DNA of 64,000 nt from Chlorops oryzae (lineage: Eukaryota; Arthropoda; Insecta; Diptera; Chloropidae). The notes beneath the pieces are model-generated. The model was given only the letters and a program-made list of their open reading frames with translations. It had not been told where the DNA came from and made no database searches. Below, one piece after another: positions 36,940 to 47,297 of the stretch. Numbering within the stretch: position 1 is the stretch's first letter; the number at the start of each line of letters is the position of its first letter. The stretch lies in the NCBI GenBank assembly GCA_020466095.1, contig CM035806.1:135579481-135643480 (forward strand), in the 5' to 3' direction. The translations under genes were made by a program, and so were the position numbers.

Positions 36940-39762
36940 CTCTCTCGATATATATATCACTTTTTCTTTCTCACGCATACGAAAAATTTTCCACAATTTC
37001 TTATTCAATACTTGCAATCATCAGTGAACGTCGCGATTGGATTCCCGAGATTTATCAGAATATACACGAATCGATTTATCAATTAGTAAAACAAATGCCC
37101 ATTCTTGGACTAGAATACCAAAGCAGCAGAAGTCGGAAGAGTGCCGAATACATACTGTCGATAGGCGAGGCGGTACCAGAGTATTTGGACGAGGTAAATA
37201 CGTTAACCTTTAATGCTGGCAACAATATTTTAAAAAGTTGTCACCAAGTGTCGATACACCATGATTAGCGTTTCAAAAAAAATCAAAAATCAAATTAATA
37301 TTTAATGAAATCCGTCATTACGAGGAGATACACATAAGCAGTGGCGGATCCAGGATTTGGGAAAGGGGGGCGGGTCCAAAACTTTTTGCTACAGGCAGAA
37401 AAATAATTTTTGTTTATTTTAAATAAATTTCACAGCTTCATACCATTAATTTAAAAAAAATTTTTTGTCCACTCTTTGGCCCATATTTATGTACGAGTAT
37501 GAGTTGAAGTTTTGTGCTCTGAGCTACCATCAAAATGTACTCTGAGATACAGTGGCGTAGGTAGGATTTTGAAAAGGGGGGGGGGGGGATTACAAATAGT
37601 AATAAGTTTTGAAAAACTCAAACTAATATAAGATACATTATTTCAAATTTCATTGTATCACACAATGATGTTGGCATTTCATACCGGTTGAACCACATTT
37701 TAAATCGTAAATTGAACTTTAATGAACAGACCGCTTCTTAAATTAGTCTTAGGTTTGTGACTATGTAAATGCACTAGGGATGATCAAAAGCTATCGATGT
37801 TCATTTAACGTTGCCACATTCGTTGTATTTAGCTGAAATTGGCTATTTTTATAGAAATGGTTTTAGATTTTTCGCAGCATTTATACTGATTTGAAACCAA
37901 ACATAAATAAATTCATCCAAAACTAGACCTAGACTGATGTTGAGGTTTGTTTATCGTCTGGCAGCAGGTTTAATTAAAAACGAACTGAAGCATTGAAAAT
38001 GAATGTATTCCACTCAGGTTAACATAAACCTACGGCAGGATTTCCATTGCCAATGTGGATAAATTAGTTCTTAATCATTTTTGAATCAGTTCATTATATT
38101 GCACGTTTCATATGTAGTTTCTTGAGAAGCGTACTAAGGGGTAATTTAGTAAGAAAAACTTTTTTATGATTTTAAAATACATAAATGTAAAAATATTTGA
38201 TTAGAGGTTGGTATTTTGGTCATAAGTGGTTTTTTTTTTTTTTGCTATTTTAGCTTTTTCGTTTTTGATATTTTCCGATTAAAAAAAAAACTCATGGCAG
38301 CGCTGTGTTCGCTCAAATGTAATGCTCGAATTCGTCATCGATTATTCGCAAGCATAGATCTAAAAGGGCACCCTTATGCAGGGTACACATGGGCACATGG
38401 GGACGCAAACATATATGATTCTAAACAACTCACACTCAACAATCGTGGTTTTTACTTCGTGCATATATACCGAATTTAAAACATATTCATTCCTTCACAT
38501 TTTATGAGGCAAAGGGGGGTATATATCCCCTTTATTACCCCCCTTACCTACGCCACTGCTGAGATATTCCAAATAATACTTCCCAAAACACTCTAATCCA
38601 TATACATTAGGGTGGCCGCCAAATGCATGGCAAAAAATTAAGTTTGTCCAATTCTGTCTGCCAGTGGCTCAAAATTTTGGTATTTATCAAAAGCTTGCGT
38701 GTGCAAAATTATGAAGATTAAGCAAAGTTTAGAGGTGGCGCAATGGCCTCAAAGATAGAAAATTAGTATTTTTCATTATTCAAATATCCATAACTTAAGA
38801 ACTACTTTTCCTAGCTACACGCAATGTTCTCAGACCGAGAAAACATCTATTATCCATCCCACTCTTTTTCAAAAGGGGCAACTTTTTCACCTTAGCCGTG
38901 AAACTCTATCTCAAAAATGAAATAGACTTACCATAGAAAAATTGGGAAACGATTTTCTCTTGTCCTCAACGGGGCCAATGCCAATCTGATAAAGGCGATA
39001 ATGATGCGGGACTGATTATTTCTCAGTAAGGAAACATTCTCGATTGCTTATCATACTGAGCTACTCTAATAGCTTAAGATAGCACACATTCAAAATTAAT
39101 CATATTTCATGATGCTGGAATTTAACGAAAACAACATTGCTCAAATCTCGCCTTCTAACATATGATGAAAAACACAACAAGATATTGATGTACATCAAAA
39201 AAATTATTAAAATCATTGCAGCTTTTAATTAATTAATGAAAAGAAAAATAGCACTACTTATATGAAAATAAATACGATTTAATTGTTGGAGCATTTTAAG
39301 TAGCACAAATGTACAAAAAATTACCCTTAATAGGCTTGAAAAATATATGGAAACATAAATAATGTAAGCCTGAGCTATTTGGAACTATGTGTCAAAGTTT
39401 TCTTGCTTCTTAATGTACATTTGCGCTCCTCAAAATGCTTTCAAATTAAAAACGTATTTATTTTCAAATTAGTATTGCTCGTTTGGTTTTCTTATTTATT
39501 TAGAGACTCGAATGATATTAATAATTTTTTTTTGATGTACATCAATATCTTATTGTGTATTTATATATATTTTTAAAGAAGATTTTAATGGGTATAGCTT
39601 GGATTTTTCATAAGAAAAGCCTGCTTGAAAATATACCTTACAAACTTCAATAAAGTTGAATGCCATTGATATTTTGAAATAAGGGGGCATTTACACATTT
39701 GACGATTTTGTCATCGGAACACAGACGGACATGTCTAAATCGATTCAGCTGATGCTGATCAA

Positions 39763-39820
<58 letters not shown>

Positions 39821-42523
39821 CTATATCTCCGGAGCATAGTTCTCCCTGTTACAAGATTCGTACAAAACTAATATAACCCGCGTAAGCTCGTCGGTCATTT
39901 TCGACGTTAAGACGACTAAAGTCTTACTTAAGAAGCACAATGAGACAAGAGCGTTTGAATGGTCTTCCATCCCTGAAAGTACCTCGCTTCAGCATCATTG
40001 TTTTAAAATTTCAATAAAAATATAATTCGTGCCTTAAAACAACTAATGATTTTCTAATTGATTTAACATTAATTCGAAATTTTTCACTGAAAAATAGTAT
40101 ACTGAGGCCCATTTGCTACTGTTCCGGTTAAAGCTTTTCGTTACGATATCCTCTCAAAATGTCAGAATTTTCAGACAAATATTTTGTTTTTAGGAACGAC
40201 AAAAAATTTATCGGGACAGTAGCAAACGGCTCTGAATGTTTCTAAAATAATCTATATTTAGTAAATTCTTGTTGAAAATTTTATATTGCAAAAACAAAAG
40301 TTTTGATATTCTCTTGCTAATGGCATGTTAAGTTCTTATCTTGAGTATCAGCGTTTTGAATTTATAGAAAAGATTCTTAAGGGGTCGGAATTCGACCACT
40401 TTCCCCTAAGTAATTTTGGATTCCAAAATTCCCAAGGGGGGGTCCGGACACGAAATGTGTTACGATTCATCGCTTCTGTAGGCAGCATTTTGGCCGCTTA
40501 AGTACATATAAGTATAAACAAGGAAGAAAACCTAAATTCGAAAAAATTTATTTGAGGACGAGAGACGCATGGGGAAGAAAGAAAAAACGCTCCCATACCA
40601 CATCCCCGAACGTCACTCAACTTTGTCGCCGCTGATTTTTCGCCTAATATTAACGGTGTCCTAGCAGCACTATTTACGAAGTCAGCTCTCATATGTACAG
40701 TTATTAAAAGTTAATATACGAGTAAAGAACTTGGATCCCTACCCGAGTAAAAATATTTGTATTTATTTTGCACGCACAAAGCACGCCCAAACTGGTTTGG
40801 GCCCAGTTTGGGCGCGCTATGGGCGCGTATTGAATTTTGGGCGTCATTTGGTCCCGATTGGGCCTGCATTTTTTTACTCGGGTAGTGGGAAAATATACAT
40901 ATATTAATATATGTAGCTAAATCGATGGGACTATACCAAAAAGGGCTCTGTGGTATGTGTACCTAAAGAATTGAACAACCGCAATATTGGCACATGTGCA
41001 ATGCACTGTTGCCAGTTTTGGGGAATCTATATATATATTTTATATATTATGGGACCTTATGGGACTAAGTTTGTGTTTTAAAAATTAAATTTTAGTGAAC
41101 TTTGGCCTTGTTTTTAGACATTCATGGGAATATTCCCCTAAAATGTGCTGGCAACAGTGCTGTGCATACGCATTTTCCCCACGAGGTGGAATTTTCTTCG
41201 CACAGGACTGTCCGGCATTGCGCTTTATTCGCATTTCTTTGAATAAAGACCGATCAGAGTTTATTGCCTGTTCATTATAATTAATCATTTTCATTGTATA
41301 TTATTATTAAATATTATAATTATGTATAATGAATTGAATTAAAACCTTGGGATGGGATATTACTTCTTTCACTCCCTATCGGAACTCGGGGAACTTAACC
41401 CTGTGAGGATAGCAAGCTTTATTGAGCGAACAAAATGGTTTATTAAATAGGTGTCCTGAATCCGTGGGTAACACAATGGACCTTCCTTGGTCTAAGTGCG
41501 CCACCTTCCTGGTGGGCGGCCCCTACAACCTAACCTACCTAACCTAACTAACCTATAATGAATTGAATATCAGGCTTAACAATTTGATGTTCTTCTTGTT
41601 GTAGGAGTATTGTGATCATGTAATCGAACTGTGGAATGACGTTGGAATACGATCCTGTTTCGATAGATCAAATGAGTTCCCAGTTTTGGATAGCACAAAA
41701 TAGTAAGTAAATCATGGCAATATCTGAAGTGAAAATTGCTACGCATCGATTGATTTAAGGTCTTGGTGTGAATTAGTATTTAATTTTTTAAATTTTTTAT
41801 TTATTTTTTTAAATTTTTTTTTTCAGTTTCCTCGATAACTTCGAACGGATATCCGCATGCGACTATATACCCTCAACCGAAGACATACTGCACAGTCGCA
41901 AGGTGACCACTGGGATCCATCACAGCGTATCATTTCGCGTTGAAATCCCAGCAGCGTTTGGTGGCGGTGAGCAGGAGTTCCGTATGTTCGATGTTGGCGG
42001 GCAACGTGATCAGCGCAACAAATGGATTCAGGCATTCGAGAATATACAGGTGGTCTTTTTTCTAATATCGTGTGCCGATTTCGATCAAAGCCTACGCGAA
42101 GATCCCAAACAAAATCGCCTGCAAGAGGCCCTTAATCTATTCCGTGGCGTTTGGCAGAATCGTTTCCTTGCATCGGCTGGTCTAATTGTATTCCTCAATA
42201 AGCAGGACATCATGGAACGGAAAATACGCGCTGGCAAGCATATTGCCGATTATTTTCCCGATTTCGAAACGTTCATCCAAGATCCAAAGACTGCTGGTAG
42301 CTATTTCGATGAGTGCGACTGGACGAAAATGTTCATCAAGCAGAAACTTATCGATATCACGCAGGAACCGGTCAGACGACCCACCCGCCATGTTGATCTT
42401 TCAAGTCGGGAATGCTATTATCACCTCACTGTTGCCACCGATACCAATTGCATACGAAAAGTGTTTAATGACATCCATCAAATGATTCTGCATGAGAACA
42501 TCTCCATGGCCGGCCTTATGTGA
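36059..42523 (+). CDS. Galphaf: G protein alpha subunit, G-alpha-f type, four exons
   Basis: Exons 36059-36255, 37025-37193, 41605-41702 and 41827-42523 join in frame to 386 residues, with donors GTAAGT, GTAAAT and GTAAGT and acceptors TCAG, GTAG and TTCAG. Heterotrimeric G alpha subunits bind GTP after receptor activation. Visible: P-loop GTAESGKT (42-49), switch-I Arg179 in SRKVTTG, DVGGQ (210-214) with the catalytic Gln, NKQD (279-282), and TVAT (356-359) in place of the usual TCAT. The [10 protein letters not shown] block and overall pattern are Gs-like, but the C-terminal tail (NISMAGLM) is unlike Gs (which ends YELL), and a Gly-rich insert (AAFGGGEQ) lengthens the beta2-beta3 turn. This fits the fast-evolving insect G-alpha-f. 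The N-terminal Cys4 could be palmitoylated (inference). Intron 2 is 4.4 kb and holds several transposons. Confidence 0.9.
36391..36606. mobile_element. Palindromic MITE in G-alpha-f intron 1
   Basis: AACGAAATAAAATACTCTAG near 36398 mirrors CTAGAGTATTTTATTTCGTT near 36581-36600. The stems continue to a central pair GACAACAATGTTA/TAACATTGTTGTC. About 216 bp, almost entirely self-complementary. Confidence 0.85.
36892..36946. repeat. (CT)n microsatellite in G-alpha-f intron 1
   Basis: About 27 CT dinucleotides with one TT interruption, inside a longer pyrimidine-rich tract (36760-36946) upstream of the exon 2 acceptor. The apparent Ser/Leu-rich frames over it are artefacts. Confidence 0.9.
37550..38558. 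mobile_element. Non-autonomous hAT-like element with 8-bp duplication
   Basis: CAGTGGCGTAGGTAGG at 37550 mirrors CTTACCTACGCCACTG ending at 38558. The flanks are CTGAGATA on both sides (37542-37549 and 38559-38566), a perfect 8-bp target duplication as expected of hAT. G runs inside the left end and C runs inside the right end are also complementary. 1,009 bp with no transposase frame. It lies in intron 2 of G-alpha-f. Confidence 0.92.
38567..39690. other. G-alpha-f intron 2, unassigned part
   Basis: AT-rich intron sequence. No exon or clear repeat recognised. Confidence 0.4.
39691..39835. repeat. INE-1-like fragment with (AT)n tract
   Basis: CACAGACGGACATGTCTAAA and TCAGCTGATGCTGATCAAG precede an AT dinucleotide tract at 39766-39810. 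This order is the familiar internal block of Drosophila INE-1/DINE-1 repeats. Only this block is present. Confidence 0.55.
39836..40449. other. G-alpha-f intron 2, unassigned part
   Basis: No exon seen. CGGGACAGTAGCAAA at about 40213 and CTACTGTTCCGG at about 40116 are roughly inverted and may bound another small palindromic element. Confidence 0.35.
40450..40498 (-). mobile_element. End fragment of the CCCAGCGGC MITE
   Basis: Read on the minus strand: AGCGGCCAAAATGCTGCC followed by TACAGAAGCGATG, identical in order to the left ends of copies 1-3. The rest of the element is missing. Confidence 0.8.
40739..40885. mobile_element. Palindromic MITE, CTACCCGAGTAAAAA ends
   Basis: CTACCCGAGTAAAAATAT at 40739 mirrors TTTTTTTACTCGGGTAG ending at 40885. 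The centre is rich in GCCCAAAC/GTTTGGGC pairs. 147 bp. No coding. Confidence 0.85.
40886..41604. other. G-alpha-f intron 2, 3' part
   Basis: Two opposed frames at 41085-41294 overlap each other and show no family. CCTAACCTACCTAACC near 41529 is a repeat tail in the opposite sense to that near 225. No exon before 41605. Confidence 0.4.
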
Positions 42524-42612
42524 CGTGATTTGACGAGAAGTGACGTGACGCGACGCGACGTGATGTGATGCGATGCGATTCGATTTGCTGTCGTGTGGTG
42601 TGATGTGATGTG
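42524..42612. repeat. Degenerate 5-bp minisatellite after the G-alpha-f stop
   Basis: Immediately after the stop codon, about 17 pentamers of the type TGTGA/CGCGA/TGCGA follow each other (for example GTGACGTGACGCGACGCGA). This would be in the 3' UTR. Confidence 0.8.
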
Positions 42613-42888
42613 AGAAAAGAAGCTAAAAGCTTCGCAGAAATCGCGGAAACGCACAACAAAATCTCCAACTGTGATCATTCGTAGAATGTATTAAATAACT
42701 ATTATTTATAACCTTAGCATATGTGTTCCTTCGGAGCAGATATTTAGGTAGATTAGAGGAAAAGATAGATAGAGATAAAGTGAGAAATAGAGTGCTCTGA
42801 TTTTTATGTTAAAATAACGAATGACTCTGAATTTCTTACTTAATCATTTCGTAACTCTTTAAGCGCTTCCTAGTTTTATTTTGCCTAA

Positions 42889-42894
42889 AATAAA
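42889..42894 (+). terminator. Candidate polyadenylation signal of G-alpha-f
   Basis: AATAAA within CTAAAATAAATTTACG, 366 bases after the stop codon. It lies only about 36 bases before the ATG of the next putative gene, so transcripts may overlap. Confidence 0.5.
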
Positions 42895-42929
42895 TTTACG
42901 TATACGTATGTACATTACGATAAAAATAT

Positions 42930-44327
42930 ATGCATTTTTTAAAGACTAATTTTTCATTTGTAATACCTGACAACATTTCCGATTACAGACCGATAATCCA
43001 TGATTATTATTATGAGCTCTACGTTCGTAAATATTGCGAATCGCAAAGTCGATTTTCAATCGAGATATATTTCTTTGTTCCTTTTTTGTTTACTGAAATT
43101 CCACTAAACAAAGACATCGATAATTTGCTGATAAAGAAGACCAATGTCTTAGCCTTATTGTATTATCTGAAGTATTATGTGAGTCTTGTATTCTGATCTG
43201 TCCAAAGTTTATCATCAGTATGTATTGATTTTTCTGTAGATATCTTATGCTGAACACTTTATGTATAACGGTGATTCAATAGACTTCAAAGCGGTAAATG
43301 TCCCCCCGACATCATCGATTAAGTCGGGGTGACTTTGGAGCCGGAACGCATGCGAATTCATAGAACATTTTGTGTGACATTTGCACAGGCGTTGCACAGT
43401 GAAGTCACCGGTGATTTGTGATCGTGGGATTAGAAAATTTCACTGGTGACTCCTAACAGGACATTGGGGTACGATGGCGAAAAAAGCATTTGAGTGCAGC
43501 ACATTGTCTTATCTCTCTAAATGTCAATTTATAGAAACCAGTTGAAAACTTCTCTTCTTTGTCTTCTCTTTGAATATTTCGCAAATTTTTTAAAATCTAT
43601 TTTTAACAATTTTTGTTCGCCTCAGCCAGGGATCGAATCGGCGATTTTCGGATTGTGAGTCGAGAACGTATCCACTACGCCACTCCATGCTAACACTCAA
43701 CTGGCGCAAAAAGCTTATTTAAATTTCAGTAGCCAATGAGATTCAAGCACATGAATAGCATCTCTCCACGGTGACATGTCCCCATGCATGACAATGTCAC
43801 CTATATGTCATCGATGACATTCCTGGTGACTTTGTCATGCAGGATATCGCTTCCCGCTGGGGAAGTGTTTTATTTTTTGTGACATGTCCCCCAAGATGGC
43901 ATGCATGACAATGTCACCTATATGTCATCGATGACATTCCTGGTGGCTTTGTCACGCAGGATATAACTTCCCGCTGGGGAAGTGTTTTATTTTTTGTGAC
44001 ATGTCCCCCAAGATGGCATGCATGACAATGTCACCTATATGTCATCGATGACATTCCTGGTGACTTTTTCATGCAGGATATAACTTCCCGCTGGGGAAGT
44101 GTTTTATTCTTTTTATCTAATGTATACAAATGTATATACCATACAATATTCTTGCATGAATAAAAGGCGACAATGATAATGAAGTTGAACCCACAGATGA
44201 TTACGACGCTATGCGGTCCTTGTCTCGAATTAAAAAATACATTCCACGAAGCTTGGACGAGTGCAATTTCCGGCTGGGGTGTGACAATTGGAAGCAACCA
44301 TTGAAGTACGTCTCGAAGCCGCTTTAG
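42930..44327 (+). CDS. Unrecognised small gene, apparently split by a transposon
   Basis: Exon 1 runs from the ATG at 42930 to 43178 (83 codons, donor TAT/GTGAGT). A 61-base intron (43179-43239, acceptor TTTCTGTAG), normal for flies, leads to exon 2 from 43240 (ISYAEHFMYNGDSIDFK). At about 43290 a CCCAGCGGGAA-family element begins. After it, from 44166, an open segment reads GDNDNEVEPTDDYDAMRSLS and on through an IPRSLDECNFRLGC stretch to a TAG at 44325-44327. If the insert is ignored the two parts can be placed in one frame across AAAG/GC. Splicing at GCG/GTAAAT to AAAG/GC would instead shift the frame. So the gene is either disrupted or uses a junction I cannot see. I do not recognise the family: helical, Tyr- and Leu-rich, soluble-looking, no signal peptide. 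An alternative exon start after TTACAG (42987) is possible. It could be a decayed gene. Confidence 0.45.
43287..43861 (+). mobile_element. TIR element, CCCAGCGGGAA family (copy C)
   Basis: The left end is AAGCGGTAAATGTCCCCCC, slightly altered from CCCAGCGGGAAATG. The right end is CTTCCCGCTGGGG at about 43850-43861. GGAGCCGGAACGCATGCG and the tRNA-like centre (43615-43690, minus) match copies A and B. It interrupts the putative gene 42930-44327. Confidence 0.8.
43851..44100. repeat. 117-bp tandem repeat of the element's right end
   Basis: TTCCCGCTGGGGAAGTG recurs at 43851, 43968 and 44085, exactly 117 bases apart. The unit contains GTGACATGTCCCCCAAGAT, ATGTCATCGATGACATTCC and the terminus. 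Two additional copies of the right end have therefore been added outside the element. Confidence 0.92.
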
Positions 44328-44515
44328 TTGTTATTGAATTGAATTTGTAAATAATAACGCATATAATGTAGAAATCCGATTTATTTGCGGAGCAACTTCG
44401 TTGGCGGTAAGTTCACAAAGCTGGAAAATATAAACGAAAACAATACCTCAACGTAAAAATTTTTCATACGGGCTTTCCCATAGCTTTGGTGTAATGAAGG
44501 GATGAATCATCGAGA

Positions 44516-45676
44516 ATGATGGAATTAAACGATGACTGTATTGAGCTCATATTCAAACATCTCAATTTTCGCGATCAAGTATCAGCTGCTCTTGCCTGTG
44601 AGCGATTTGATAATATTTCATCTGCTATTTGGAGAAGGACTTATCGCAATTTTAATAAGACGTTTAGTACGACTCTCCAGGAGCTCGATATTCTGATGAA
44701 AGCAATCTGTAATACCGTCGAACAGATGAATCTTCGTAATTTGGAGTACAAAGAATGGGATATCATAAAACGTTATACATATCCGAATGTAAATTACTTG
44801 GCACTGTTGCAAGCTGCTACCGAACATGATGATTATATCCTCGAAATGACAAAAGTTTTCCCCAATTTGCGTAATTTTAATCCGTGTATGATGGAAATTA
44901 CCGGAAAACATATTGAAAACTGGAAGAAACTCGAGAAATTGAGTTTCTACAATTGCGAAGTGGTGAAATTCGAAAATTTTGAAAAAATTCTTGAAGAAAC
45001 AAATTTGAATTCAATTACCCTCGGTGTATTTTATGATAATCCAATTTGGACATCGTCGGAGGCGTTCAAGAAATTCCGCAACTTACGATCGATAGCACTT
45101 TGCTGCGAAGAACTTAACCTGATGCCGGATCTATCGTTGTTTCCCAATTTAAAACAAATCGATTTAGAAGATAATGGCAATGAGCAAGCGATAGGGATGC
45201 TCTTCGAAAACATTCGAAAAACGAAAGCTAATGATTTAACAGAATTACACGCTACTATCCATGTTCCGATCGAAGTACTTTTTGTTGAAACATTTACGAA
45301 TCTGACGAAGATTTGCCTCGGTTTACGGACATTGAATTGCTTAGAAGTAATTCTTCAATATGCACCCAATTTACGCGAAATTACATTCAAAGAATGTAAG
45401 GGAATTAAAAAAGCGGATGTTTCGTTGTGCCTGTATGCCTCACATTTAAATTTGATCAATTTCGAAAATTGTTTTTGTGAGTTTTCGGAATTGAATCTAA
45501 ACGTTATGGAGATCGTAAGAGAGCGCAAAGAATTACTGACATTCAATTTCTTTGTAGAGGAGGATTCCAGTCGAAAAGTCATTTTGAATGTTCACGGCAA
45601 GAGTCCGCTCTTCGAAATCACGAATAAGGAGACCGCCTATCGCTGGTTTAGTGCGACTTTTATACAATTTCGATAA
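44516..45676 (+). CDS. F-box protein with leucine-rich C-terminal region
   Basis: A single 386-residue open frame starting MMELNDDCIELIF. Residues about 3-42 (LNDDCIELIFKHLNFRDQVSAALACERF, then an IWRRTY stretch) form an F-box, the Skp1-binding motif of SCF ubiquitin ligases. Residues about 110-330 hold irregular leucine-rich segments (WKKLEKLSFYNC, FRNLRSIALCCEELNL, FPNLKQIDLEDN, APNLREITFKECKGIKKAD), as in FBXL-type substrate receptors. Two adjacent Met codons could start; I use the first. There is no intron, in contrast to its neighbours, which is common for fly F-box families that expand by duplication or retroposition. The substrate is unknown. The frame is intact and the bias is gene-like, so it is probably functional. 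Confidence 0.8.
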   Translation: MMELNDDCIELIFKHLNFRDQVSAALACERFDNISSAIWRRTYRNFNKTFSTTLQELDILMKAICNTVEQMNLRNLEYKEWDIIKRYTYPNVNYLALLQAATEHDDYILEMTKVFPNLRNFNPCMMEITGKHIENWKKLEKLSFYNCEVVKFENFEKILEETNLNSITLGVFYDNPIWTSSEAFKKFRNLRSIALCCEELNLMPDLSLFPNLKQIDLEDNGNEQAIGMLFENIRKTKANDLTELHATIHVPIEVLFVETFTNLTKICLGLRTLNCLEVILQYAPNLREITFKECKGIKKADVSLCLYASHLNLINFENCFCEFSELNLNVMEIVRERKELLTFNFFVEEDSSRKVILNVHGKSPLFEITNKETAYRWFSATFIQFR

Positions 45677-45910
45677 TGTGTCGTGCGGTAGTTATGCATC
45701 AATAGCTGTGAAGAACATACCATTATATATATATATATTAGATAATTAAGTAGGATTTGTTTTGTATCGGAGGTTCAAAGAATATTATTGTTATTTTTAA
45801 AAAGAAATTCAAAAGATTTTTGATTCGGAGTTGAAGTATTGTAATGGACTCTTAGGCCGATAAAGAAAAATCAGTCAGGAGTATTATATGAAAATGAAAT
45901 TAGGAAGCTT

Positions 45911-46846
45911 ATGGAAGCAATAGAGAGCCGTTACATGGAGAGATTAAGAGCGCTGGTTGTTGTGCAAGAAAAATGTGAGAAAAATATGAGCAAGATGCAA
46001 AATAAAATTGTAGAGTGTGGAGAATCTCTTAAGAAGCATAGTGAAATGATATGTAAAGAAATTGATCATAAGAATAAGGAGAGCAAGCGATCATGCGAGG
46101 AAGTAAAAAAGCTAATAACTAAAAGTAACGAAAACCAAAAAGAATCGTATGCATCGAAGTTAGAGAGTGCAACGAAGAGTGCGCCGGTTTTACCGAAGCC
46201 AAAAATAACTCAAGGGAGTGAAATAACAAAGAATGAAAATAAATCCCGCGGCATTAAAGGTTAAAATCAATAGCACAAACAATGGACAAAACGGCACGGT
46301 AGCGATTAGATGCGAAACAAATGAAGAGCGTAATATTTTGGTAAATGAAATGAGAGACAAAATGAGTGACAAGTATGATGTGTCATTACCCGGTATGCGT
46401 AATCCGAAAATCCTAATCAGTGGCTTGAATGAAAACCTATGCGAGGAGCGATTGATAAAAGCAGTGAAGGATCAAAATGATATTCCATTTAAATCAATTA
46501 AATGTATTAAGGTTTACAAGTCATTTAAAAATGCAAGAGTGTTTAATGCTTTGATGGAGGTTGATGGCGAAGCATTTAAAGAAATAATGAAGGAGCAAAA
46601 ATTAAATATTGGATGGGACAGGTGTGCAGTGCGCAGAGAGATTAAACGTGGTGCGGTGCTTCAAATGTTGGGGATTTAACCATAAGTCGAATATATGTAA
46701 AGAACAGGTACAAATATGCGCGAAGTGCGGGGAAGCGGGTCATTCGTATAGAGAATGTCAAAGTACAATAGCCAAGTGTGTGAACTGTGCGCGGGCTAGT
46801 GTGCAATTGAAAATGCGGGATATTGATATAAATCACGATTGCATGG
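45911..46846 (+). pseudogene. LINE ORF1, gag-like, two frameshifts
   Basis: The first frame (45911-46264) is a coiled-coil segment (MEAIESRYMERLRALVVVQE). The second (46233-46679) is an RRM-like/PRE-C2HC region (VAIRCETNEERNILVNEM, KILISGLNENLCEERLIKAV). The third (to about 46846) has CCHC zinc knuckles CFKCWGFNHKSNIC and CAKCGEAGHSYREC, plus a degenerate third knuckle. This is the standard ORF1 layout of Jockey/CR1-type retroposons. Single-base shifts at about 46240-46260 and 46650 break it. Confidence 0.85.
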
Positions 46847-47055
46847 CATGAATGGCAAATTGTTGAAACAAAAATAATTAACTTAATAATGCAGATATGG
46901 TGGCTGATGGTACGAGTGCAATATAAAGATATAAAACTAACCCTTATAGCACTTTATAGATCCCCAGATAGGCGAATCTCTCCAGAACATGTTTTCTACG
47001 ATTTCTTGTGTGAAAGATTGGAGGAGATAGTCGAGTACGATGACGTAATTATAAT

Positions 47056-47297
47056 TAGTAGAGCGTGTATTTTTAAGCATTTATAAATTTGAAGCATACT
47101 TTGTGGGGGGGATATTTTTTTTCTTATCACCATTTTGGAAATAAGTAGCGAATTTGAACTTCAAGGGGATTTCCTAGCTTTGAAAAAGTCTTATATAGGC
47201 TAAAAATCGATTTGAATCTTAACTTTATGTAAATTTAACAAATTTTTTGCCCCATAAAGTACGCTTCAATTTTATAAATGCTTAAAAATACACGCTC
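47056..47297. mobile_element. MITE nested in LINE ORF2, 10-bp duplication
   Basis: GAGCGTGTATTTTTAAGC at 47061 mirrors GCTTAAAAATACACGCTC ending at 47297. TAATTATAAT flanks both sides (47046-47055 and 47298-47307). Removing the insert restores the endonuclease frame (IIMGDFNINWL), which fixes its boundaries. 242 bp. Confidence 0.92.

Noticed and set aside
36645..37268. 207-residue Ser/Leu-rich frame
   Set aside because: It spans a CT microsatellite and pyrimidine tract in intron 1 of G-alpha-f; only its last part is the real exon 2 (37025-37193).
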